25,806 bases of DNA, from contig DATLAN010000014.1 of the NCBI GenBank assembly GCA_035527455.1, positions 1 to 25,806 on the forward strand, given 5' to 3'. The DNA is from DATLAN01 sp035527455. Its GTDB lineage: Bacteria; Planctomycetota; Planctomycetia; Pirellulales; Thermoguttaceae. Position numbers and translations under genes: made by a program. Of the stretch, positions 8,209 to 14,902 are shown piece by piece. The stretch's first letter is position 1, and every line of letters begins with the position of its first letter. The notes under the pieces were generated by a model. It was not told where the DNA came from. It saw only the letters and a list, made by a program, of their open reading frames with translations, and ran no database searches.

Positions 8209-8805
8209 ATGGACCACAGCGTCAAAATCGCGGCAGCCAGCAGCGTCTTGGTGGGCGGAATCCTGCTGGCGCTTGTGTTTCGTCACGAGTCTCCCCCGAC
8301 CGGGCAATCGGCGACCAGAGACGGCGAGCGGCTGGTCCTTCGGGAAACAATGGACTCACCACCCGAAGGGGGTGGTCGAGCGGGCGATCCGACTGGGGCG
8401 CCTGGCGACATCCAATCGAGCGGCCAAGGGGCGACTGTCGTCACGCCGATGAGAACCGGCACGCCGCCCAACCTGGCCAGAGACTATCCGGGCAACCCAA
8501 CAACGGCCGCATGGGGCACGCCCATGGGCCTTCCGCCGGTCGTCTCGGAAGATGACTCGCCGCGGACGCACAGAATCGTCGACGGCGACAGTCTGGCGAA
8601 TCTGGCCCAGCGCTACTTGGGCTCCGCCGACCGAGCACTGGAAATCTACGAAGCCAACCGCGACGTGCTGCCCAGTCCGCAAGTCCTACCGATCGGTGAC
8701 GAATTGACGATCCCCCCGCGAGACGGCGTGCCGGGACCGGCGTTGCCGCCCGCCGGCCCGATCGATCTGGGCCCGCTGATGCCCATTCCGCGCGACCTGC
8801 CGTGA
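8209..8805 (+). CDS. Membrane-anchored LysM domain protein
   Basis: The 198-residue protein has one N-terminal hydrophobic segment (about residues 8-24, AAASSVLVGGILLALVF), a low-complexity Gly/Pro/Ser/Asp-rich linker to about residue 118, and one LysM module at about 119-169. The LysM reads THRIVDGDSLANLAQRYLG, then EIYEANRDVL, then LPIGDELTIPP. A proline-rich tail follows. LysM modules bind GlcNAc-containing polymers such as peptidoglycan, so the protein probably tethers or senses cell wall from the membrane. A GAGG sequence lies about ten bases before the ATG. It converges on nrdR with only two bases between the stops. Confidence 0.85.
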   Translation: MDHSVKIAAASSVLVGGILLALVFRHESPPTGQSATRDGERLVLRETMDSPPEGGGRAGDPTGAPGDIQSSGQGATVVTPMRTGTPPNLARDYPGNPTTAAWGTPMGLPPVVSEDDSPRTHRIVDGDSLANLAQRYLGSADRALEIYEANRDVLPSPQVLPIGDELTIPPRDGVPGPALPPAGPIDLGPLMPIPRDLP

Positions 8806-8807
8806 CG

Positions 8808-9275
8808 CTATTCCGACCGGCGGGATTCATCGAGCATCGGTTTCAGTTCGCTGACGAAATCGTGGACGTCTTCGAACTGCCGATAGACGCTGGCAAAACG
8901 GACGAAGGCCACCTGGTCGAGCTGGCGGAGGTGCTGCATGACCAGTTCGCCCACGTAGCGGCTCTCCACTTCCGCCTCGAAATTGGTCTCGATGTCGTTC
9001 TCCACTTCCGCAATCACGGTCTCGAGTTGCGCGTCGCTGATGGGCCTCTTCCAACAGGCCTTTTCCAATCCCTGCTTGATCTTGGCGTGGTCGAAAGGCT
9101 CGCGCATGCCGTCTTTCTTGATGATCTTGACCGTGGTACCTTCGGCCCGTTCGTAGGTCGTATACCGCCGCTTGCACGCCTGGCAATGGCGTCTGCGGCG
9201 GATGGCGAACCCCTCCTGGACCGCCCGGGAGTCGACCACCCGATCGTTGTCGCTGTGGCAAAACGGGCACTTCAT
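8808..9275 (-). CDS. nrdR: Transcriptional repressor NrdR
   Basis: The length of 155 residues is standard for NrdR. An N-terminal zinc ribbon is formed by Cys3, Cys6, Cys31 and Cys34 (CPFC and CQAC), followed by the conserved RRYTTYER. An ATP-cone domain (about residues 49-139) senses ATP/dATP and contains DGMREPFDHAKIKQGLEKAC and VAFVRFASVYRQF. NrdR represses ribonucleotide reductase genes by binding NrdR boxes when dATP is high. No nrd genes are in the window, so its targets are elsewhere. It is divergent from the SRP RNA/dnaX block. Confidence 0.97.
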   Translation of the reverse strand: MKCPFCHSDNDRVVDSRAVQEGFAIRRRRHCQACKRRYTTYERAEGTTVKIIKKDGMREPFDHAKIKQGLEKACWKRPISDAQLETVIAEVENDIETNFEAEVESRYVGELVMQHLRQLDQVAFVRFASVYRQFEDVHDFVSELKPMLDESRRSE

Positions 9276-9306
9276 GATCGTGTCTCGGTGTGTTCGCGCT
9301 CCAACT

Positions 9307-9312
9307 ACTATA
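9307..9312 (-). promoter_or_regulatory. Possible nrdR -10 element
   Basis: The minus strand reads TATAGT here, about 32 bases ahead of the nrdR start, one base from the sigma-70 -10 consensus. The hexamer 17 bases further upstream is a poor -35, so this is a weak call. Confidence 0.3.
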
Positions 9313-9358
9313 CTTGAAGAACGTCCACAGCGAAGGGGGGAGGGGCTGCAGAAGGTCG

Positions 9359-9381
9359 AATGACGAATGTCTAATGACGAA
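9359..9381. repeat. Short direct repeat AATGACGAA x2
   Basis: AATGACGAA occurs at 9359-9367 and 9373-9381, separated by TGTCT. From memory this intergenic motif family recurs in planctomycete genomes (in one frame it encodes 'FVIRHSSF'-like spurious peptides). It is probably a dispersed noncoding repeat. Confidence 0.5.
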
Positions 9382-9469
9382 AGCGGTCGGATTCTCCCGG
9401 CAGAGTTGATGGTTCACCAATATTCGGTGGTTAAGTCGGGTGGTCAATATGCCTCCAGATACCACCCCT

Positions 9470-9498
9470 TTGACGTTTTGCCTCGCAAAGCGTAAAAA
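9470..9498 (+). promoter_or_regulatory. Sigma-70-type promoter for the SRP RNA
   Basis: TTGACG at 9470-9475 is followed by a 17-base spacer and TAAAAA at 9493-9498. The -35 matches consensus at five of six positions and the spacing is ideal. Transcription would begin near 9505, about 19 bases before the first base of the SRP RNA closing helix. A short processed leader would fit, as in E. coli 4.5S RNA. Confidence 0.6.
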
Positions 9499-9523
9499 GA
9501 GAAGTGGTCGGTCTTCTTTTCGA

Positions 9524-9635
9524 CGGCGTCCGACGAGGGGCCCCTGCAATGGGGACCTGCAAACCTGGTCAGGGCTTAACGGCAGCAGCCATAAGCAGTC
9601 AGCCTCAGGTGCGGTGGGCCTCTCGTCGGGCGCCG
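9524..9635 (+). ncRNA. ffs: Signal recognition particle RNA, small bacterial (4.5S) type
   Basis: The 5' arm 9524-9543 pairs with 9616-9635 over 20 base pairs, including two G-U wobbles, giving the long closing helix of 4.5S RNA. The apical domain IV contains CCTGGTCAGG, then GCT-TAAC-GGC, then AGCAGCC, matching the universally conserved GGTCAGG...AGCAGCC asymmetric loop that binds Ffh. ACCTG (9555-9559) pairs with CAGGT (9606-9610) as an internal stem. The apical tetraloop is TAAC (UAAC), a URRC type and not GNRA. Open frames across the gene are spurious. It lies 41 bases upstream of dnaX. Confidence 0.94.
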
Positions 9636-9676
9636 AATGACCGTTCCCGGCTGTCTTCCGGCGAAAACCGAATCCC

Positions 9677-11413
9677 ATGTCCGATTCGACCTCCATCATC
9701 GAACCTTCCGAAAATGCCTCCGCGCCTGCGCCGAATTACGTCGTGGTCGCCCGCCGCTACCGGCCCCAGACCTTCGAGGAGCTGATCGGCCAGGAACACG
9801 TCGGCCAGGCGCTGAGCAACGCCATCTCGACCAACCGCGTAGGGCACGCCTACCTGTTCACCGGTGCCCGCGGGGTGGGAAAGACTTCGGCCGCTCGCAT
9901 CCTCGGCAAGGCGCTGAACTGCGTCGACGGCCCCCTGCCGCTGCCCTGCAACCGGTGCGACATCTGCCAGAGCATCAGTTCCGGCGACGACGTCGACGTG
10001 CTGGAAATCGACGGGGCCAGCAACCGCGGTATCGACGAGATCCGCCAGTTGCGCCAGAACGTCAACGTGCGTCCCAGTCGGGCACGCTTCAAGATCTACA
10101 TCATCGACGAAGTCCACATGCTCACCCGCGAGGCCTTCAACGCCCTGCTGAAGACGCTCGAGGAACCCCCGGGGCACGTGAAGTTCATCTTCTGCACCAC
10201 CGAACCGACGAAGATCCCGATCACGATCCTCTCGCGGTGCCAGCGGTTCGATTTTGCGGGCATCCTTTCCGATTCGATCGCCCGGCGGCTGAAGCAGATC
10301 GTCGAGGCCGAGGGTGTCGAAGCGGACGACGAGGCCCTGGAAGTCCTGGCCCGCCGCGCGGCCGGATCGATGCGCGACAGCCAGTCGCTGTTGGAACAGC
10401 TTCTGGCGTTTGCCCCGGGCAGGATCACGCTGGACGACGTCCACGGGATGCTGGGCACCGCGGGCGATCAACGGTTGGCCGCGATGGCCGGTCACCTGGT
10501 CGATCGCAACGCGGCCGCCGTGCTGGCCGAGTTGGACGGCGCGGTCAACGAAGGCGTCGACGTGGCGTTGCTGCTGGAGCAACTCTTCGGATACTTCCGC
10601 GATTGCACGGCGGCGGCCGTAGGCTGCCCGGCCGAGTCATTCCTGTACGCTTCGTCGGGCAGCCGGGCGCAAGTCTCCGAGTTGGGCAACCGGTTGGGAC
10701 TGGCGAGCCTGCTGGCGGTGATGCAGATCCTCGAACAGACGCTCTCGCGGCTGCGATACAGCACCCAGGGACGCATCCTGGCGGAGCTGGCGTTGGTGCG
10801 GATCTGTTGCCTGGAAGAACTGGACGAGCTGCGCGAGTTGATCGCCGAGCTGAGGTCGGGCGTGGCCGTTGCCGATCCGCCCGGCGCGTCCGGCAAGGTT
10901 GCCGCAAGATCGCCGGCGAAGCCGCCGGCCGAGAGGAACCCACGTACTGCCCCGCCGCCCCCTTCGTCAGCGGGGGCAACTCCGGCAAAGCCGGCTCCCC
11001 AAACCTTGGAGATCACGCCGGAAAACGCCGTGGAGATTTGGAACCGGGTTCTGTCGAAGATGTCGGGCATGGTGGTGGATCAGGCAAAGGAGTTCGATCA
11101 GGTTACGCTTGACGAGCCGGGGCATCTGGTCGTTACCTTCAAGCCGATGTATTATGATTTGGCAAAGTCGCGTCTGGAACGGCCCGAGGTGTTGTCCCAG
11201 TTCCAGCGAGCGTTGGCCGAGGTGACGGGAGCACGGGTCCGGGTCAGTTTTGCCGTCAGCGAGGAGGAATCCGGCGAAGCTCCGCCGGCCGCAGCGTCGG
11301 CCCCGCGCAGTTCGCCGCAACAGCGTCTGCTGGAAATCGCCAAACACCCCATGGTACACCGGGCAGGCGAATTGTTCGGTGCTGAGCCAACGAAGGTGGA
11401 TCCACCCAACTGA
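9677..11413 (+). CDS. dnaX: DNA polymerase III subunit gamma/tau
   Basis: This is the clamp-loader ATPase (578 aa). Residues 21-37 carry the family start YVVVARRYRPQTFEELIG. Walker A is GARGVGKTS (63-71); zinc-module cysteines are 82, 91, 94 and 97; Walker B DEVH is 144-147; the SRC sensor/arginine-finger motif is 186-188. The clamp-loader collar follows to about 395. Then comes a Pro/Ala-rich linker (about 396-440) and a C-terminal tau-like domain. There is no A-rich slippery heptamer, so I see no sign of programmed frameshifting to make gamma. The Shine-Dalgarno sequence is weak. It probably shares transcription with the SRP RNA upstream and with ybaB and recR downstream (12-base gap to ybaB). 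Confidence 0.97.
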   Translation: MSDSTSIIEPSENASAPAPNYVVVARRYRPQTFEELIGQEHVGQALSNAISTNRVGHAYLFTGARGVGKTSAARILGKALNCVDGPLPLPCNRCDICQSISSGDDVDVLEIDGASNRGIDEIRQLRQNVNVRPSRARFKIYIIDEVHMLTREAFNALLKTLEEPPGHVKFIFCTTEPTKIPITILSRCQRFDFAGILSDSIARRLKQIVEAEGVEADDEALEVLARRAAGSMRDSQSLLEQLLAFAPGRITLDDVHGMLGTAGDQRLAAMAGHLVDRNAAAVLAELDGAVNEGVDVALLLEQLFGYFRDCTAAAVGCPAESFLYASSGSRAQVSELGNRLGLASLLAVMQILEQTLSRLRYSTQGRILAELALVRICCLEELDELRELIAELRSGVAVADPPGASGKVAARSPAKPPAERNPRTAPPPPSSAGATPAKPAPQTLEITPENAVEIWNRVLSKMSGMVVDQAKEFDQVTLDEPGHLVVTFKPMYYDLAKSRLERPEVLSQFQRALAEVTGARVRVSFAVSEEESGEAPPAAASAPRSSPQQRLLEIAKHPMVHRAGELFGAEPTKVDPPN

Positions 11414-11425
11414 GAGCGAATCGAA

Positions 11426-11818
11426 ATGTTCAAGAAGCTTTCCAATTTGGCCTCGATGCTCAAACAGGCCCAGCAACTCGGCGGCCAGTTGCAGAACCTC
11501 AGCGAGGAGTTGAGAGAGCGTCGCGCCACCGGCACCGGCGGTGCCGGGATGGTGGAGATCGAAATCAACGGCGTGCTGGAGGTGTTGCGGTGCCGGATCG
11601 ACGAGCAACTGATCGCGGGCGGCGACCGCGAATTGATCGAAGATCTGGTCGTGGCCGCCGTGAACCAGGCCATCCTCAAAGGCAAACAGCTTCACGCCGA
11701 AGCCATGAAGGAACTCACCGGCGGTCTGGAACTGCCCGGTTTGCAGGAGGTGTTGGACAAAGTCACCGGCCCGGAACCGTCCGACGCGCCGGAGGAGGAG
11801 AAGAGCGAGGAGTCGTAG
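11426..11818 (+). CDS. ybaB: YbaB/EbfC family nucleoid-associated protein
   Basis: This 130-residue small DNA-binding dimer has the family layout: an N-terminal helix (MFKKLSNLASMLKQAQQLGGQ), a central beta region (GGAGMVEIEINGVLEVLRCRID), a helix (LIEDLVVAAVNQAILKGKQL) and an acidic tail. YbaB is encoded between dnaX and recR in many bacteria, as here. GAGAGCGA a few bases upstream is a plausible ribosome site. The stop codon lies inside a 12-bp tandem duplication that repeats the stop in frame. Confidence 0.94.
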   Translation: MFKKLSNLASMLKQAQQLGGQLQNLSEELRERRATGTGGAGMVEIEINGVLEVLRCRIDEQLIAGGDRELIEDLVVAAVNQAILKGKQLHAEAMKELTGGLELPGLQEVLDKVTGPEPSDAPEEEKSEES

Positions 11819-11835
11819 AACACGTCGTAGAACAC
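11812..11835 (+). repeat. 12-bp tandem duplication spanning the ybaB stop
   Basis: GTCGTAGAACAC occurs twice head to tail (11812-11823 and 11824-11835). The first copy carries the ybaB TAG. Because the unit is 12 bases, the second copy supplies another in-frame TAG four codons later. Confidence 0.85.
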
Positions 11836-11940
11836 ATTGTTGGGATCTGCGAAGCCGCGAGCGGCTCAGGAGGGGTTTGGGAATCCGTCCTGCAGAAGGA
11901 AGTCTTTGCACTCACACGCAACGCACGGGGACCCGCGATC

Positions 11941-12540
11941 GTGACGGAGCTAACCCAATCGGTCACCCATCTGATCGACGAGTTCGCCAAGCTGCCCGGC
12001 ATCGGCAAGAAATCGGCCGAGCGGTTGGCGTACCACGTGCTGCGCGTGCCCACCGTGGAGGCGCTGGCCCTGGCCGACGCCATCCGTGACGTGAAGCAGA
12101 ACGTTCGCTACTGCCAAGTCTGCTGCAACCTGGCGGAGGAAGACCGCTGCACGATCTGCCGGGATGCCGGCCGGCAGCAAGACGTCCTCTGCGTGGTCGA
12201 ACAGCCTCGCGACCTGATGGCGTTGGAACAGTCGGGTACGTACCGCGGATTGTACCACGTTCTGCTGGGCAGGATAGCACCGCTGGAGGGTATTTCGCCC
12301 TCGCGCCTCACGATCGATGCCCTGGTGGAACGGGTCCGCGGAGGCTCTTTCAAGGAAGTGATCATGGCGACCAATCCGACCGTCGAAGGCGACGGCACGG
12401 CGCTGCACATCTCGAACCTGCTGGCGGATTTCCCGGTCCGGATTACCCGGCTGGCCCGGGGGATTACCACCGGCAGCGTGCTCGAGTTTGCCAACAAAGA
12501 GATGCTGGCCGACGCATTGGCCGGCCGCCAGGAGTTTTAG
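11941..12540 (+). CDS. recR: Recombination mediator RecR
   Basis: A GTG start at 11941 gives 199 residues, the normal RecR length; a longer reading of the frame adds non-homologous sequence. The helix-hairpin-helix is near residues 16-29 (KLPGIGKKSAERLA), the C4 zinc finger uses Cys58, Cys61, Cys70 and Cys73, and the Toprim domain begins about residue 80 (DVLCVVEQPRDLMALE) with the conserved HVLLGRIAPLEGISP. RecR works with RecO and RecF to load RecA at gaps. GGGGA lies about a dozen bases upstream, so initiation looks modest. There is a 122-base gap after ybaB. Confidence 0.95.
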   Translation: MTELTQSVTHLIDEFAKLPGIGKKSAERLAYHVLRVPTVEALALADAIRDVKQNVRYCQVCCNLAEEDRCTICRDAGRQQDVLCVVEQPRDLMALEQSGTYRGLYHVLLGRIAPLEGISPSRLTIDALVERVRGGSFKEVIMATNPTVEGDGTALHISNLLADFPVRITRLARGITTGSVLEFANKEMLADALAGRQEF

Positions 12541-12545
12541 CGCGG

Positions 12546-12551
12546 TATAAT
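12546..12551 (+). promoter_or_regulatory. Possible rpoN -10 element
   Basis: A perfect TATAAT lies five bases beyond the recR stop and 52 bases before rpoN. No good -35 sits at 16-18 bases upstream. It could allow rpoN to be transcribed independently of the dnaX-recR block. Confidence 0.4.
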
Positions 12552-12603
12552 TGTACGTTTGATGAAAGAAACTCGAATCGTTGACCTCTGACTGACAAAC
12601 GTT

Positions 12604-14091
12604 ATGCGACTCTCCCTCGGCCAAGACCTCCGAATGGTCCAGAAGCAGGTGCTGGCTCCGCGGATGATCCAGTCGATGGAGATCCTGCAGTTGCCGATTC
12701 TGGCCCTTCAGGAGCGGATCGAGCAGGAGTTGCAGGAAAACCCGGTCCTGGAATTGCAGGAAAATGATCCGGATCTTCCGGCGGAGGCCGATGATTCCGA
12801 CCAGCGCGATTCGCCCGACGCACCGAGCGAGGAAGAACGCGAGTTGGTCATCGACGAGACCAAGGACAACGAGGACGATTTCGAGCGGCTGCTGAACATG
12901 GACGAGCAGTGGCCGGACCACTTCGAGGAGTCGTCGCGTCCTTCCCGGGCCGAAGCCGAGCAGGCCGGCGAGCGCAAGCACGACGCGATGGCCAATATGA
13001 CGGCCCGCCCTCAATCGCTCCAGGATTATCTGCACGACCAGTTGGGATGGTTCGATCTGCAGCCGGAGCTTCGTGCGATGGCCGATCGGATCATCTACAA
13101 CCTCGACGCCAACGGCTATCTGCAGGGCCGCTTGGAGGACGTGCTGGCACCGGACGCCAAAGAAGAGGACTTGGAGTTGGCGCGTCAAGCCTTGGCGTTG
13201 GTCCAGCGGCTCGATCCGCCCGGCGTGGGCGCTCGGGATCTCAAAGAGTGCCTCCTGCTGCAATTGACGCCCGGCATGCCGTTTCACGAAGAACTGCAGA
13301 CACTGGTCTCCAGCCATCTGGAAGACCTCGAACAGAACCGCCTGCCGGTGATTCAGCGCAAGACGGGCTACTCGATCGAGATGATCCAGCAGGCGTGGCG
13401 GGAGCTTCGCAAGCTGAACCCCAAACCGGGCGCCGATTTCAACGAGGTGTTGGCCCCGCCGGTCACTCCGGACGTGTTCGTCGAGCAGGGAGACGACGGG
13501 CGGTACAAAGTCCGGCTGGAAGACGGCCGCACGCCCAGTCTGTTCATCAGCCGTTTCTATCGCAAGCTCTTCCAGAGCGGCCAGGCCAACGAAGAAACCC
13601 GCGAGTACATCAAGCGGAAGATCAACTCGGCCCAATGGCTGATCGAGTCGATCGAGCAGCGCCGCGGCACGCTGACTCGCGTGTCCCAAGCCATCGTCGA
13701 CCACCAGACCGAGTTCCTCAACAAGGGACCCGAGTCGATCGAACCGCTCAAGATGCAGCAGATCGCCGACAAAGTGGGCGTCCACGTGACTACGGTCAGC
13801 CGGGCCGTGGACGACAAGTGGATTCAGACCCCGCGGGGTATCTTTCCGCTCAAACGCTTCTTCGTCGGCGGCACGATGAGCGCCGACGGGGAAGAGGTCG
13901 CCTGGGACGCGGTGCGGCTGAAGCTCCAGGAGATCGTCGACAACGAAGACAAGCGACACCCCAAAAGCGACGAACAACTCGTCCAGGACCTGGCCGCCGA
14001 AGGGATCACCGTCGCCCGGCGCACCGTGACGAAGTATCGCAAGGCCATGAACATCCCCAGCTCGCGACAAAGGCGGGAATGGGGCGGCTGA
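12604..14091 (+). CDS. rpoN: RNA polymerase factor sigma-54
   Basis: The 495-residue protein begins with the region I signature (MRLSLGQDLRMVQKQVLAPR, then MIQSMEILQLPILALQERIE) that contacts activators. An acidic region II spans about 55-130. The core-binding domain contains LDPPGVGARDLKECLLLQL, and the helix-turn-helix region has VGVHVTTVSRAVDDKWIQTPRGIFPLKRFF. The C-terminal RpoN box ARRTVTKYR (471-479) recognises the -24 element. All domains are intact. No Shine-Dalgarno sequence precedes the ATG, but the homology starts exactly there. No bacterial enhancer-binding protein is encoded in the window. Confidence 0.97.
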   Translation: MRLSLGQDLRMVQKQVLAPRMIQSMEILQLPILALQERIEQELQENPVLELQENDPDLPAEADDSDQRDSPDAPSEEERELVIDETKDNEDDFERLLNMDEQWPDHFEESSRPSRAEAEQAGERKHDAMANMTARPQSLQDYLHDQLGWFDLQPELRAMADRIIYNLDANGYLQGRLEDVLAPDAKEEDLELARQALALVQRLDPPGVGARDLKECLLLQLTPGMPFHEELQTLVSSHLEDLEQNRLPVIQRKTGYSIEMIQQAWRELRKLNPKPGADFNEVLAPPVTPDVFVEQGDDGRYKVRLEDGRTPSLFISRFYRKLFQSGQANEETREYIKRKINSAQWLIESIEQRRGTLTRVSQAIVDHQTEFLNKGPESIEPLKMQQIADKVGVHVTTVSRAVDDKWIQTPRGIFPLKRFFVGGTMSADGEEVAWDAVRLKLQEIVDNEDKRHPKSDEQLVQDLAAEGITVARRTVTKYRKAMNIPSSRQRREWGG

Positions 14092-14117
14092 GCGGCCGTC
14101 ATTCAGCTACGATGCTG

Positions 14118-14594
14118 TCATTCTGAAAACCTGCCCAACTCCGGCCGTTCTACCCGGACGTAGTCTTCGTACCGCATGCTGACCGAGACGCAATGGTCGC
14201 CGGCGTTGAAGTTGATCGTCTCGTTTTCGGCCAAGCGCCGGTCGCATAGCGTGGGCAGATCGAACAGGCTGCCCAACGGCGGGATCGAGCCGGGCTCGAG
14301 ACCGGTCAGTTCGAGCACTTCGTCGCGGTTGGCGAATCGCAGCTTCCGCCATCCGCGGCTGCGGCGGACCTCTTTGCTGGCCAGCTTCCGATCGGCCGGC
14401 ATGACGAACATCACCAAGCGGTCGTCGCCCTTGCAGATCAACGCCTTGGCACCGCTGGCCAGCGACGTCCCCCGCACGGCCGCCGCCTGCTGGCTCGTAT
14501 ACACCGGCTCGTGCCGCAGCACGTCGAACTCGACGCCGTGCTCCCGAAGCAGACGTTCGACGCGGCGGAAAATCGATTCGTCCAAGATTGGCAC
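14118..14594 (-). CDS. YbaK/EbsC-type aminoacyl-tRNA deacylase
   Basis: The 158-residue protein belongs to the YbaK/ProX fold that hydrolyses mischarged aminoacyl-tRNA in trans. Recognisable elements are HEPVYTSQQAAAVRG (28-42), GAKALICK (48-55) with the catalytic-type lysine at 50, FANRDEVLELTGLEPGSIPPLG, and a C-terminal INFNAGDHCVSVSM. Substrate specificity (Cys-tRNAPro, Ala-tRNAPro or other) cannot be read from sequence alone. Translation starts at a GTG (14594) without an obvious Shine-Dalgarno sequence, so the exact start is uncertain. It converges on rpoN with 26 bases between the stops. Confidence 0.88.
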   Translation of the reverse strand: MPILDESIFRRVERLLREHGVEFDVLRHEPVYTSQQAAAVRGTSLASGAKALICKGDDRLVMFVMPADRKLASKEVRRSRGWRKLRFANRDEVLELTGLEPGSIPPLGSLFDLPTLCDRRLAENETINFNAGDHCVSVSMRYEDYVRVERPELGRFSE

Positions 14595-14820
14595 TCACGG
14601 CGGGAGCTTTCTTGGGGGTCCTTCGGGCAATTTCGTGGCTGCCGGGTGAAACAGCGGATTCAATTGCCGGAAGAGTACGGGATCCTCTTCTATTCACGGC
14701 GCTCGAAGACGTGGAAAGAGGGTTCCGATGGAACGCGGATGAGCGGCGGAAGAAGACCCCGGGGAACGCAGTCCCCGGGCGTTATGCAAGCAACAACCAA
14801 CCATCAATCACGCCACCCTC
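14595..14820. other. Noncoding spacer upstream of the deacylase gene
   Basis: No gene is supported here. It holds the strong hairpin listed separately (14758-14779). The rest is unstructured to my eye. Confidence 0.5.
14758..14779. terminator. 8-bp GC hairpin (terminator-like or dispersed palindrome)
   Basis: CCCGGGGA (14758-14765) pairs perfectly with TCCCCGGG (14772-14779) around the 6-base loop ACGCAG. It lies downstream of the leftward secretin-like gene and beyond the heptamer array. A T-run expected for intrinsic termination is missing on either strand, so it may instead be a dispersed palindromic repeat. Confidence 0.4.
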
Positions 14821-14827
14821 CACTCAC

Positions 14828-14897
14828 CACTACCCACTACCCACTACCCACTGCCCACTACCCACTACCCACTGCCCACTACCCACTACCCACTACC
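14828..14897. repeat. Heptanucleotide tandem array (CACTACC)n, G-quadruplex-prone
   Basis: Ten exact-length 7-bp units lie head to tail: eight CACTACC and two CACTGCC (units 4 and 7), giving the order 3-1-2-1-3. Degenerate units flank it (14821-14827 CACTCAC; 14898-14904 CACTCTC). On the minus strand this is ten GGG runs each separated by four bases, satisfying the G3-N(1-7) quadruplex rule several times over. It begins five bases beyond the stop of the leftward gene, so its transcript would carry the G-runs in the 3' untranslated region. Confidence 0.9.
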
Positions 14898-14902
14898 CAC
14901 TC

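Noticed and set aside
9410..9432. Imperfect palindrome around CCAATATTCGG
   Set aside because: The stem is short, has a mismatch and has no contextual support.
9504..9785. Small plus-strand open frames over the SRP RNA and dnaX start
   Set aside because: They overlap a structured RNA and have no protein-like features.
12580..12585. TTGACC as a -35 box for rpoN
   Set aside because: No -10 element follows at a workable distance before the start codon.
11950..14070. 706-codon minus-strand open frame
   Set aside because: It covers recR and rpoN, both unmistakable on the plus strand.
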